Source: Cellulosimicrobium cellulans (GTDB taxonomy: Bacteria > Actinomycetota > Actinomycetes > Actinomycetales > Cellulomonadaceae). From it: 64,000 nucleotides of DNA. The notes under the pieces are model-generated. The model did no database searches, had not been told where the DNA came from, and worked only from the letters and a program-made list of their open reading frames with translations. Positions 50,772 through 59,365 of the stretch are shown here, in pieces (within the stretch, counting starts at the first letter, position 1; each line of letters begins with the position of its first letter). The DNA lies in assembly GCF_024124905.1 (NCBI RefSeq), contig NZ_JAMXST010000001.1, forward strand, positions 558,001 through 622,000, written 5' to 3'. The position numbers and the translations under genes were made by a program.

Positions 50772-51353
50772 ATGGACGCCCCGACGACCCTGCCCACGCT
50801 CGGCTCTCTCACCTGGGAGCCGGCCCTCGACCACCTCGACCTCGTCGCCCCCGTGACCGCCGACGCGCTGCGCCGGTGGGCCGACGCCGACCCGGACGTC
50901 GCGACGCTCGTCGCCGTGACGGAGATCGACCCCGACCTCGCCGACACCGCGACGCTCAACGCCGCGTTCGACCTGCCCGTCGAGGCGTCGGCGAACTGCG
51001 TCGTCGTCGGCGGCGCGCGGGCGGGCGACGAGCGGATCGCCGCCGCCGTGGTGCGCGCGCACACGCGCGCCGACGTCAACACCCGCATCCGCAAGCTGCT
51101 CGACGTGCGCAAGGCGTCGTTCCTGCCGACCGACCGCGCGACGGCCGAGTCCGGCATGGAGTACGGCGGCATCACGCCCGTCGGGCTGCCCGCCGGGTGG
51201 CGCGTGCTCGTGGACTCGCGCGTCGTGACGGACGGCGCGCTCGCGCTGATCGGCAGCGGCGTGCGGCGCTCGAAGCTGCTGCTCCCCGGCGACCTGCTGG
51301 GCCGCCTGCCCGGCGTCGAGGTCGTCGAGGACCTGGCCGTCCCGGTCGCCTGA
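50772..51353 (+). CDS. YbaK/EbsC-type aminoacyl-tRNA deacylase
   Basis: The 193-residue trans-editing protein is likely to hydrolyse mischarged aminoacyl-tRNA, such as Cys- or Ala-tRNA-Pro. The core EASANCVVVGG, RKLLDVRKASFLPTDRA (Lys of the active pocket) and GMEYGGITPVGLPAGW match the family. The exact amino acid cannot be deduced. It ends at a large hairpin shared with the convergent helR gene. Confidence 0.9.
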   Translation: MDAPTTLPTLGSLTWEPALDHLDLVAPVTADALRRWADADPDVATLVAVTEIDPDLADTATLNAAFDLPVEASANCVVVGGARAGDERIAAAVVRAHTRADVNTRIRKLLDVRKASFLPTDRATAESGMEYGGITPVGLPAGWRVLVDSRVVTDGALALIGSGVRRSKLLLPGDLLGRLPGVEVVEDLAVPVA

Positions 51354-51362
51354 CCCACCCAA

Positions 51363-51427
51363 CCCGCCGAGCACGACATGGAGGTCGCCATCGGCTCCTT
51401 GGCGACCTCCATGTCGTGTTCGGCGGG
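51363..51427. terminator. 28-base-pair hairpin between convergent genes
   Basis: Arms 51363-51390 and 51400-51427 pair fully apart from one G-U, with a nine-base loop. It serves the YbaK-type gene and helR, whose stop is six bases away. Confidence 0.93.
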
Positions 51428-51433
51428 AGATCG

Positions 51434-53686
51434 TCAGCGATCCAGGACGACGAGCCGCTGCGTCGCGCGCGTCATCGCGACATAGCGGTCGACCGCGCCC
51501 TCGACGCCGTCGCCGAACGCCTGCGGGTCCACGAGGACGACGAGGTCGAACTCGAGGCCCTTCGCCGTCTCGGGCGTGAGCACCCGCACGCGCGACGCCC
51601 CGTCCTCGCCGAGCCGCGCCGCGACCGACTCGGTCGACGCCGCGACGGACCCCGCGCCGCCGATCACGCAGGCCGTGCCTTCGGCGTGCTCGGCGAGCCA
51701 CGCGTCGAGGATCCCGTCGAGGTCCGCGACCGCCCCGTGGGCGACCGGCACGCCCGTGCTGCGCACCGACGTCGGGACGTTGGCGTCCGGGAGCGCCGCC
51801 CGGATGACGGGCTCCGCCGCCGCCATGACCTCCTGCGGCGTGCGGTAGTTGACGCTCAGCGACGCCTCCGCGACCCGGTCGAACCCGACGCGCCCGAGCC
51901 GCTCGCGCCAGCTCTCCGCGAACCCGTGGCGGGCCTGCGCCCGGTCGCCGACCACCGTGACGCTGCGCGACGGGCAGCGGCTGAGCACCATCTGCCACTC
52001 GGCGTCGGTGAGCTCCTGCGCCTCGTCGACGACGACGTGCGCGAACGGACCGGCGAGCCGGTCGGGCGTGGCCGTGACCATCGCCCCCTCGTCGACGAGC
52101 GCGTCGCGCAGGTCCTGACCCTTGAGCATCGTCATGACCAGGAGCTCGCTGTCGTCGGACGCGACGAGGTGGTCGACGACGTCGTCCATGCGGGCCCGCT
52201 CCGCCGCCGCGGCGGCCTCGTTGCGGCGCCGGCGGCGCGACGCCTCCGGGTCGCCCAGGCGCTGCCGCGCGGCGTCGAGCAGCGGCAGGTCCGCCGTCGT
52301 CCAGGCGTGCGCGTCCGCGCGCTGGAGCGCGCGCACCTCCTCGGGCGTGAGCGACGGCGCGCACAGCCGCAGGTAGGCGGGCACCGACCACAGGTCGGCC
52401 ACGAGGTCGGTGGCCTCGACGAGCGGCCACGCGCGGTCGAACGCGGCGCCGAGCCCGCGATGGCCCCGCAGCGCGCGGCGCACGTCGTCGGCGTCGAGGT
52501 CCGGGACCTCGCCCACCGCCTTGTCGACGAGGATCTCCACGAGCGCGCCCCAGACGTCGTCGCGCCCCTCGTTGTGCGGGGTGCCGGGGTCCGAGGACTC
52601 GAACGCCTCCGCCCAGTCGGCGGTGGAGAGCCAGACGTCGGCCCACGGCGTCTCGACCTCCATGCCCTCGGTGGGCGGCCGCTCGGAGAAGCGCACGGCC
52701 GGCTCGATCGCCGCGACGAGCGCGGCGGACGCCTTGAGCCGGGCCACCTCGGGGTCGGGCTCCTCGCGCGCCGTCGCGCCCTCGGGGACGAGGTCGCGCA
52801 GCGTGCACGTCTGGACGCCCTCCTCGCCGAGGCCGGGCAGCACGTCGGCGACGTAGGAGAGGTAGGGGCGGCTCGGCCCGACGACGAGCACGCCCCCGTG
52901 CCCGCCCCTCACCTGGGGGTCGGCGTAGAGCAGGTAGGCGGCGCGGTGCAGCGCCACGACCGTCTTGCCCGTGCCGGGGCCGCCGTCGACGACGAGCGCG
53001 CCGCGCGAGCCCGCGCGCACGATCGCGTCCTGGTCGGCCTGGATCGTGCCGAGCACGTCGCGCATGCGCGGCGAGCGGCTCGCGCCGAGGCTCGCGACGA
53101 ACGCCGACTGGTCGTCGAGCGCCGCGCCCGACCCCGCGCCGTCGGGCACGAGCTCCTCGTCCCAGTAGTCCGTCACGCGACCGCGCGTCCACCGGTAGCG
53201 GCGCCGCGCCGCGAGGCCGAGCGGGTGCGCGGGCGTCGCGGCGAAGTACGGCTCCGCGGCGGGCGAGCGCCAGTCCACGAGCAGCCGCTCCCCCGCCGGG
53301 TCCGTGAGGCCCACGCGCCCGACGTAGACCGGGGCGGAGCCGTCGGCGAACGTCATGCGGCCCAGGCACAGGTCGACGCCGTAGCGCTGGAGCAGCCGGA
53401 GCCGGCCGCTGAGCCGGTGGATCTCCTGGTCGCGCTCGAGCGCCTCGGTCCCGCTCCCGCCGGGCGCGCGGCGCGCCGTGTCGAGGCGCTGCGCGAGGTC
53501 TGCGACGGCGTGCTCGAGGCTCGCCGCGATCGCGGCGAAGTGGCGCTCGTCGGCGGCGACGAGCGCGGAGTCGGCCTTCGCGGCCAGGCGGTCGGGAAGG
53601 TCGAAGACCCGGGCGGCGCCCGGGGTCGGACGTGCGGTCGGGTCGGTCGTGCGGTCGGCGGTCACGGGGGCGTCGGGCAACGTCAT
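51434..53686 (-). CDS. helR: HelR/HelD-type RNA polymerase-recycling helicase-like ATPase
   Basis: The 750-residue superfamily 1 (UvrD-like) ATPase has an N-terminal coiled-coil arm (about 45-115), Walker A DGGPGTGKTVVALHRAAYLL near 235, motif II HVVVDEAQELTDAEWQMVL, motif III VTVVGDRAQARHG, motif IV region SVNYRTPQEVM and motif VI YVAMTRATQRLVVL. HelD-family proteins remove stalled RNA polymerase from DNA; the HelR branch protects polymerase from rifamycins. The start at 53686 (MTLPDAPVTADRT) is supported by GGAGC and family length. A rifamycin-associated-element-like palindrome lies upstream, supporting the HelR assignment. A second family member is at the right edge. Confidence 0.85.
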   Translation of the reverse strand: MTLPDAPVTADRTTDPTARPTPGAARVFDLPDRLAAKADSALVAADERHFAAIAASLEHAVADLAQRLDTARRAPGGSGTEALERDQEIHRLSGRLRLLQRYGVDLCLGRMTFADGSAPVYVGRVGLTDPAGERLLVDWRSPAAEPYFAATPAHPLGLAARRRYRWTRGRVTDYWDEELVPDGAGSGAALDDQSAFVASLGASRSPRMRDVLGTIQADQDAIVRAGSRGALVVDGGPGTGKTVVALHRAAYLLYADPQVRGGHGGVLVVGPSRPYLSYVADVLPGLGEEGVQTCTLRDLVPEGATAREEPDPEVARLKASAALVAAIEPAVRFSERPPTEGMEVETPWADVWLSTADWAEAFESSDPGTPHNEGRDDVWGALVEILVDKAVGEVPDLDADDVRRALRGHRGLGAAFDRAWPLVEATDLVADLWSVPAYLRLCAPSLTPEEVRALQRADAHAWTTADLPLLDAARQRLGDPEASRRRRRNEAAAAAERARMDDVVDHLVASDDSELLVMTMLKGQDLRDALVDEGAMVTATPDRLAGPFAHVVVDEAQELTDAEWQMVLSRCPSRSVTVVGDRAQARHGFAESWRERLGRVGFDRVAEASLSVNYRTPQEVMAAAEPVIRAALPDANVPTSVRSTGVPVAHGAVADLDGILDAWLAEHAEGTACVIGGAGSVAASTESVAARLGEDGASRVRVLTPETAKGLEFDLVVLVDPQAFGDGVEGAVDRYVAMTRATQRLVVLDR

Positions 53687-53763
53687 CAGCTCCGGTCCGA
53701 GGTCGAGCGGGACGGCGCGGACCGACGACGGCCCACGCACGAACGGAGATTCTGCGCCCCCAG

Positions 53764-53786
53764 GGGGCCCTTGCCGCAAGGCCCCC
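53764..53786. promoter_or_regulatory. Rifamycin-associated-element-like palindrome upstream of helR
   Basis: Read on the minus strand the core is GGGCCTTGCGGCAAGGGCCC, 78 bases before the helR start. As I recall it, the rifamycin-associated element described before rifamycin-inducible genes in actinomycetes has the core CTTGCGGCAAG flanked by G and C runs, which fits here. A -10-like TATAGC (53797-53792) is just upstream. Confidence 0.75.
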
Positions 53787-53801
53787 CGTGCGCTATACCT
53801 T

Positions 53802-53831
53802 GGAAAGGGAGGCCGCTGGGCCTCCTTTTCC
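53802..53831. other. 13-base-pair hairpin upstream of the helR promoter region
   Basis: Arms 53802-53814 and 53819-53831 pair with one G-U around GCTG. It lies upstream of the TATAGC box and may be the -35 side of the promoter region or a transcription barrier; its role is unclear. Confidence 0.5.
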
Positions 53832-53891
53832 GTTCCCGCCGTCGACGGGCGGTGGCCCGGCCCGTGCGGCCACGACCACCGGCCGAGATGT

Positions 53892-53933
53892 GAGAAGTGG
53901 CCCCTCACCGCGCTCGGTGAGGGGCCACTTCTC
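53892..53933 (-). terminator. Terminator of the siderophore-interacting protein gene
   Basis: A perfect 19-base-pair stem (53892-53910 with 53915-53933) and loop CGCT lies 18 bases beyond the stop codon at 53951. Confidence 0.92.
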
Positions 53934-53950
53934 GCGTCTCGTGGAGCGCG

Positions 53951-54943
53951 TCAGCTCTCGGCGCGGCCTTCGCGCCAGTAGCCCATGAACGCGACGGCGC
54001 GGCGGTCGACGCCGAGGTCGGTCACGAGGTGGCGGCGCAGGGTCTTGATCGCGCTCGCCTCGCCCGCGAGCCACGCGTACAGGACCGTGTCCTCCTCGAG
54101 CAGGCCGGGGACCTCCCAGAGGATCGACGCGTCGACGTCGACGTCCTCGAGGTCCTCGGCGGTGCGGCACTGGGCGGGCGGGTCGGTGCCGAGGACGCCC
54201 GCGCCGAGGATGCGCGCGGCGGCCTCCTGGACGGCGGGCACGAGGCGCGCGCCGTGCGCGTCGTGCGGACCGCCGGGGACGTCGTCGCGCGCGAGGAACG
54301 TCACGCGCACCCCGGGCGGGGTGACGAGGTCGCGCGCGTCGCCCCCGTGCGGCACCTCGACGTAGACCTCGCCCCACGCGTCGGCGGGCAGGTCCTCGCA
54401 GATCGCGGCGATCGCGGGCAGCGCGGTCTCGTCGCCCGCGAGCAGGAGCGCGTGGGGGCGCGTCGGCGGGCGGAACTCGATGCCGCCGGCGGGGCCGTCG
54501 AACGTCGCGTCCGGGCCGAGCAGGACGAGCGGCGTGCCGACCTCCGCGGCGAGCGCCCAGCGCGAGGCGGGACCGGCGTCGCCGTGCAGCACGACGTCGA
54601 CGTCGACCTCGCGCGCCTCGGGGCGCACCGCGACGGTCGTGTAGGTGCGCAGCGGGTTGCGGCGCTCCTCGGGCTGGTCGCGCCACGCGGCGTACCAGGA
54701 CTCGGCGTCGCGCACGAGGTGCTCGTAGCCGCCGTCGGGCGCGGGAAGGACGAACTTGATCCGCACGTCGAGGCCGGGATCGCCGAAGAGGTCGAGCTCC
54801 GGGCCGGTGAACGTGAACCGGCGGAAGCTGGGCGAGACCTGCTCGACGCGGGCCACCTCGACGTCGAAGAAGCGCCACGGCGCGGTCGCCCGGGCGACGG
54901 GGCGACGGGCTCGGGTGCGGGGTGCGACGACGGTCTGGCTCAC
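53951..54943 (-). CDS. Siderophore-interacting protein (ferric-siderophore reductase)
   Basis: The 330-residue flavin- and NAD(P)H-dependent reductase releases iron from imported siderophores. It has an FAD-binding barrel with [31 protein letters not shown], and an NAD(P)-binding domain with [16 protein letters not shown] and [17 protein letters not shown]. It is about 50 residues longer than the shorter ViuB-type members, partly through a C-terminal insert. The start is GTG at 54943, immediately abutting an iron box, so the message has almost no leader. The uptake genes follow upstream on the same strand. Confidence 0.94.
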   Translation of the reverse strand: MSQTVVAPRTRARRPVARATAPWRFFDVEVARVEQVSPSFRRFTFTGPELDLFGDPGLDVRIKFVLPAPDGGYEHLVRDAESWYAAWRDQPEERRNPLRTYTTVAVRPEAREVDVDVVLHGDAGPASRWALAAEVGTPLVLLGPDATFDGPAGGIEFRPPTRPHALLLAGDETALPAIAAICEDLPADAWGEVYVEVPHGGDARDLVTPPGVRVTFLARDDVPGGPHDAHGARLVPAVQEAAARILGAGVLGTDPPAQCRTAEDLEDVDVDASILWEVPGLLEEDTVLYAWLAGEASAIKTLRRHLVTDLGVDRRAVAFMGYWREGRAES

Positions 54944-54962
54944 ACAGGTGAGGCTAACCTAC
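54944..54962. promoter_or_regulatory. DmdR/IdeR-type iron box
   Basis: The site reads ACAGGTGAGGCTAACCTAC and matches 15 of 19 positions of TTAGGTTAGGCTAACCTAA. It abuts the reductase GTG start, so iron-bound repressor would block transcription initiation. Confidence 0.9.
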
Positions 54963-55023
54963 GCACCCTCGCCGGGGTCAACCCGTCCGAGCCTCGGATC
55001 CCGCCCCCGCAGGGTGAGACGCG

Positions 55024-57228
55024 TCACGCTCCCCGGCCGCGGCTGCGCCACAGCAGGTAGACGAAGTACGGCGCGCCCAGGAGCGCCGTCCCGAGGCCCG
55101 CGGGGATCTGCTCGGGGGCGATGACGACGCGCCCGAGCGTGTCCGCGACGGACACGAGGAGCGCGCCGAGCAGCATCGCGACGGGGACGACCCGACCGTG
55201 CCGCGCACCGACCAGCGCCCGCGCGGCGTGCGGCGCGACGAGGCCCACGAACGCGAGCGCCCCGATGGCGCACACCGCGGCGGCCGTGAGCAGCGCGGCG
55301 GCCGCGAGGAGGAGCAGGCGCGTGCGGTCGAGCGCGACGCCGAGGACGCGCGGGGTGTCGTCGTCGAGCGCCAGGACGTCGAGGTCGCGGCGGTAGACCG
55401 CCGTGAGCGGCGTGAGCACGAGCAGCGCGAGCGCGACCGGGATGAGCTGCTCGAGCGTGCGCCCGTACGTCGAGCCCGAGAGCCACGTGAGCGCGAGGTT
55501 CACGTCCCACGGCGCGACGACGACCACGAGCAGCGTGATGAGCGCCATGACCCCGGCCTGGGCGCCGATGCCGATGAGCACGAGCCGGTCCGAGCTGAGC
55601 CCGCCGCGGTAGGACAGCCCGTAGACGAGGCCGAACACCGCGAACGCCCCGATCGCCGCGGCGGCGGACATGGGCCAGATCCCGACGCCGGGGACGAGGA
55701 GGATCATCGTCACGGCACCGAGCCCGGCGCCCGACGTGACGCCCAGCAGGCTCGGCTCGGCGAGCGGGTTGCGGCACACGGCCTGCACGATCGTGCCGGC
55801 GAGCGCGAGCGCCGCGCCGGCCAGGAGCGCGGCGAGGACGCGCGGGAAGCGCTGGTCGAGGACGAACGTCACGTGGCGCCCGGAGAGGCCGTTCCACCAG
55901 TTCGCCACGTCGCCCAGCAGCACCACCCGGTCCCCGAGCAGCATGCCTGCGACGGCGGCCGCGGCGACGGCGAGCGCCAGCACGGCGACGACCACGAGCA
56001 CGGCCCGCCGCGAGCGCGGGCGGCTCAGCGCGCCGTGCGCGCCGCGCGACGACGCCAGCCCGGAGTCGCGCAGGCGCCGCGCGAGCCAGATGAGCAGGAC
56101 CGCGCCGAGGACGGTCGTCACGATGCCGGTCGGCACGGCGATGGACAGCATGCCCGGCAGCAGCAGGCGGAGCAGGACGTCGGCGCCGAGGACCACGATC
56201 ACGCCGACGATCGCCGCGAACGGCAGGAGCAGCACGTGCCGGCCGAGCCCCGGCACGCGACGCGCGACGAGCCGCGCGACGACGGGCGCCGCGAGACCGA
56301 CGAAGCCGACCGGTCCGGCGACGGTGACCGCGATCGAGGCGAGGAGCACCGCGACGAGGACGGACAGGACGCGTGTGCGGCGCACGTCGATGCCGAGCAC
56401 GGTCGCGGCGTCGTCCCCGAGCCCGAGGAGGTCGAGACGGCGCGAGAGGAGCAGGGCGGCGAGCACGCCCACCGCGACGACGGGCGTCGCCAGCGAGACC
56501 GTGCGCGTGCCCGACTGGACGATGGACCCGCTCCCCCACGCGAACAGGCCCATCGTCTCCTGCTCGAACAGCACGAGGAGGACCATCGTCAGCGAGTGCA
56601 GCGCGAGCATGATCGCCGACCCGGCGAGCACGAGGCGCGTCGGGCCGTCGGCGCCGCCGCGCGCGAGGACGAGCACGAGCCCGGCCGCGGCGAGCCCACC
56701 GAGGAACGCGAGGCCGCCCTGGAGGTAGAACGGGATCGAGATGCCGAACGCGGCGACGACCACGACCGTCAGGTACGCGCCCGCGTTGACCGCGAGCGTG
56801 TCGGGCGACGCGAGCGGGTTGCGCGCGACCGACTGGAGCACCGCACCGGCGACGCCGAGCGCGACGCCCAGCAGGAGGCCCGCGAGCAGCCGGGGCACGC
56901 GCGAGGCGACGAGGACGGCGACCGTCTGGTCGACGCCGTCGCCCCCGGTCGCCAAGCGCAGCAGGTCCAGCGGGCCGACGTCGGCCGTGCCCTGGGTGAG
57001 GTGCACGGCGGCGAGCACCGCCGCGACCACGACCGCTGCGACGAACACCCCCACGATCCCGAGGCGCGACGTCCGCACGCGGGGCGCGGTCACCGTCGGG
57101 CCCGCGGGCGCGCCGTCCCCCGCGCCCGCGTCGCCCGTGCCGTCCGGCCCGGGGACGACGGCCGGAGCCGGGTCCTCCAGGAGGAGGGTGTCCGGCTCCG
57201 CCGTCGTGCGCTGCTCCGGCCGCGTCAC
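55024..57228 (-). CDS. Fused FecCD-type iron-siderophore ABC permease (FhuB-like)
   Basis: The 734-residue protein contains two complete permease halves, each about 320 residues and ten helices. Each half has the family motifs: VPRLLAGLLLGVALGVAGAV with ARNPLASPDTL in the first; FPRVLAALLAGAALALAGTI with CRNPLAEPSLLGVTSGAGLG in the second; GPVGFVGLAAPVVARLV and GALAFVGLVAPHAARALVG are the ATPase-contacting loops. A 60-residue Pro/Ala/Asp-rich N-terminal extension precedes the first helix. The GTG start at 57228 lies 83 bases after the binding-protein gene's stop. It works with that protein and the ATPase. Confidence 0.94.
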   Translation of the reverse strand: MTRPEQRTTAEPDTLLLEDPAPAVVPGPDGTGDAGAGDGAPAGPTVTAPRVRTSRLGIVGVFVAAVVVAAVLAAVHLTQGTADVGPLDLLRLATGGDGVDQTVAVLVASRVPRLLAGLLLGVALGVAGAVLQSVARNPLASPDTLAVNAGAYLTVVVVAAFGISIPFYLQGGLAFLGGLAAAGLVLVLARGGADGPTRLVLAGSAIMLALHSLTMVLLVLFEQETMGLFAWGSGSIVQSGTRTVSLATPVVAVGVLAALLLSRRLDLLGLGDDAATVLGIDVRRTRVLSVLVAVLLASIAVTVAGPVGFVGLAAPVVARLVARRVPGLGRHVLLLPFAAIVGVIVVLGADVLLRLLLPGMLSIAVPTGIVTTVLGAVLLIWLARRLRDSGLASSRGAHGALSRPRSRRAVLVVVAVLALAVAAAAVAGMLLGDRVVLLGDVANWWNGLSGRHVTFVLDQRFPRVLAALLAGAALALAGTIVQAVCRNPLAEPSLLGVTSGAGLGAVTMILLVPGVGIWPMSAAAAIGAFAVFGLVYGLSYRGGLSSDRLVLIGIGAQAGVMALITLLVVVVAPWDVNLALTWLSGSTYGRTLEQLIPVALALLVLTPLTAVYRRDLDVLALDDDTPRVLGVALDRTRLLLLAAAALLTAAAVCAIGALAFVGLVAPHAARALVGARHGRVVPVAMLLGALLVSVADTLGRVVIAPEQIPAGLGTALLGAPYFVYLLWRSRGRGA

Positions 57229-57311
57229 GATGTCCTCGTCAGCACTGTGGTTCTCGTCAGCCTTCTCGTCGTCCCGGGCGCGCCCGCGCCCGGTGGTGGT
57301 GCGGACCGGTG

Positions 57312-58313
57312 TCAGGCCGCGGTGAGCGCCTCGACGACCGCGTCGGCGTAGGCCGCCGCGGACAGCGGGCCGCCGAACATCCAGATGCCGTCGGGCAGAC
57401 GGTGCACGTTCCCGGCCGTGACGAACGGGAGCTGCTCCCACACCGCGTTGCCGGCGAGGCCGTCCGTGAACGGGTCGGCCTCGGAGTCGCTCGCGACGTA
57501 GAGGAACTGCACGTCGCCGAGCTGGGTCAGGCCCTCGACGTCGGTCTGGGCGAGCCCGTAGTCGGGGTCCCCGCCCTCGGTCCACGCGTTGACGAGCCCG
57601 ATCTCCTCGCCGATCGCGCCGAAGAACGAGCCCGGCGTGTACATGCGGACGGAGACGGCACCGTTGGTGACCCAGCCGTCCGCCATCGTGAAGTCGGCGC
57701 CGGCGAGCCCGGCCTCGTCGAGCGCCGCCGTGGCGTCGGCGATCTTCGCGTCGTAGGTCTCGAGCGCGGCGGCCGCCTCGTCCTCGCGACCGGTCACGGT
57801 GCCGAGCGTCTCCACCGTGGAGCGCATGTAGCCGATCGGGTCCTCGCCGTCGGAGCCGCGCAGCGCGAGCACCGGCGCGACCTCCTCGATCTGCGCGATG
57901 ACGTTCTCCGGCAGGTCGGTCGTCGTGACGACGAGGTCCGGCTCGAGCGCGGAGATCGCGTCGAGACTGGGCTCGCCGCGCGTGCCGACGTCGGGCGTGC
58001 TCGCGTCGATCGGCGCGACGGTGTCCCACGTGTTGTAGCCCTCGACGTCCGCCTGCCCGACGGGCTCGATGCCGAGCGCGACGAGGTTCTCCGTGAGACC
58101 CCACTCGAGCGAGACGATGTCGGTCGCCGGGGCGTCGAGCGTGACCTCGCCGCGCTCGTCGGTGACGGTGACGGGGCCGGACGCGGCGTCCGTCGTCGCG
58201 TCGGCGTCGCCGTCGGCGGCCGCGGGGTCCTCGGTCGTGCCGCACGCGGTGAGCGCGAGCGCCGTGGCGAGCGCGAGGGCGCCCGCGGCGAGGGAACGGG
58301 TGGTCGAGCGCAT
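57312..58313 (-). CDS. Iron-siderophore substrate-binding lipoprotein
   Basis: The 333-residue exported lipoprotein has a signal peptide with lipobox LTAC (Cys24), an acidic Ala/Asp-rich spacer and a class III (helical-backbone) binding domain: VTVTDERGEVTLDAPATDIV, LEPDLVVTTTDLPENVIAQI, NAWTEGGDPDYGLAQTDVEG. It delivers a ferric siderophore to the fused permease. The siderophore type cannot be read from sequence. It is probably expressed with the upstream ATPase gene across a 129-base gap. Confidence 0.93.
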   Translation of the reverse strand: MRSTTRSLAAGALALATALALTACGTTEDPAAADGDADATTDAASGPVTVTDERGEVTLDAPATDIVSLEWGLTENLVALGIEPVGQADVEGYNTWDTVAPIDASTPDVGTRGEPSLDAISALEPDLVVTTTDLPENVIAQIEEVAPVLALRGSDGEDPIGYMRSTVETLGTVTGREDEAAAALETYDAKIADATAALDEAGLAGADFTMADGWVTNGAVSVRMYTPGSFFGAIGEEIGLVNAWTEGGDPDYGLAQTDVEGLTQLGDVQFLYVASDSEADPFTDGLAGNAVWEQLPFVTAGNVHRLPDGIWMFGGPLSAAAYADAVVEALTAA

Positions 58314-58442
58314 GGGTGTCCTTCGGGGTCGGTCGGTGCCCGGTCCGTGCTCCGTCGGGCGGGCCGGTGGGCGCGCGTCGGGGCCGGGCGGTGGGTCGGT
58401 GCGGGGTTCGTCGTGGGGTGGTGCGTCGGGATGGTGCGGAGG

Positions 58443-59303
58443 TCAGACGAGGACGGCCGCGTCGAGCCGCGCGGCGTGCCGCCCGAGCGGCTCGCAGCAC
58501 GTGCGCCCCGTGAGGGGGTGCGTGTAGACGTCGACGTGGATGCCGTAGACCTCGGTGAGGAGCTCGGACGTGAGGACCTCGTCGGCGGGCCCGGTGGCAC
58601 GCACGACGCCCGAGTGGAGCAGGACGACGCGGTCGGCGACCGCGGCCGCCTGGTTGAGGTCGTGCAGCACGACGCCGACGGCCACGCCGTGCTCGGTCGC
58701 GAGGTCGCGCACGAGGTCGAGCAGCTCGACCTGGTAGCGCAGGTCGAGGTACGTCGTCGGCTCGTCGAGCAGGAGCACCCGCGTGTCCTGCGCGAGGCAC
58801 GTCGCGAGCCACACGCGCTGCAGCTCGCCGCCGGAGAGCTCGTCGACGCCGCGGTCGGCCATCGTCGTGATGCCCGTGACGTCCATGGCGTGCGCGATCG
58901 CGCGCGGGCCGTCGGGGTCGTTGGCGCGGAACCGGCCGCGGTAGGGGTGGCGCCCGTACGCGACGACGTCGCGCACGCTCACGCCCGACGGCGTGGGCCG
59001 ACTCTGGGACAGGAGCGTCACCCGCCGCGCGAAGTCCTTGGGGTGCAGCGCGAGCGCGTCGGGCGCGTCGTCGAGCGCGACCGTCCCGGCGTCGGGGCGG
59101 TGCAGGCGCGCGAGCGAGCGCAGGAGCGTCGACTTGCCCGAGCCGTTGGGACCGATCAGCGCCGTGACGGCTCCGGGCGCGAGCTCGAGCGCGGCGCCGT
59201 GGACGACCGTGCGCGCGTCGTAGGACAGCCGCAGGTCGTGCCCGGCGAGGGCCGGGGCGCCGGGCGCTCCGGCCGGGCTCGGGACAACTGAGGTTCCACT
59301 CAC
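58443..59303 (-). CDS. Iron-siderophore ABC transporter ATPase
   Basis: The 286-residue ATPase of the FecE/FhuC type has Walker A GPNGSGKST at 51-59, Q-loop TLLSQSRPTPSG, signature LSGGELQRV, Walker B RVLLLDEPTTYLD and the switch His in VLHDLNQAA. The C-terminus holds a CC pair (LTGRTCCEPLG), common in this subfamily. The start is GTG at 59303, touching an iron box exactly as in the reductase gene. It is the first gene of the ATPase, binding protein, permease and reductase set. Confidence 0.95.
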   Translation of the reverse strand: MSGTSVVPSPAGAPGAPALAGHDLRLSYDARTVVHGAALELAPGAVTALIGPNGSGKSTLLRSLARLHRPDAGTVALDDAPDALALHPKDFARRVTLLSQSRPTPSGVSVRDVVAYGRHPYRGRFRANDPDGPRAIAHAMDVTGITTMADRGVDELSGGELQRVWLATCLAQDTRVLLLDEPTTYLDLRYQVELLDLVRDLATEHGVAVGVVLHDLNQAAAVADRVVLLHSGVVRATGPADEVLTSELLTEVYGIHVDVYTHPLTGRTCCEPLGRHAARLDAAVLV

Positions 59304-59322
59304 ATAGGTGAGGCTAATCTAT
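59304..59322. promoter_or_regulatory. DmdR/IdeR-type iron box
   Basis: The site reads ATAGGTGAGGCTAATCTAT and matches 15 of 19 consensus positions. It abuts the ATPase GTG start, so iron repression of the uptake genes is expected. Confidence 0.9.
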
Positions 59323-59365
59323 GCCGCCGGGTCCGAACCAGACCCTGCCGCCCGTGTGACGCGGT

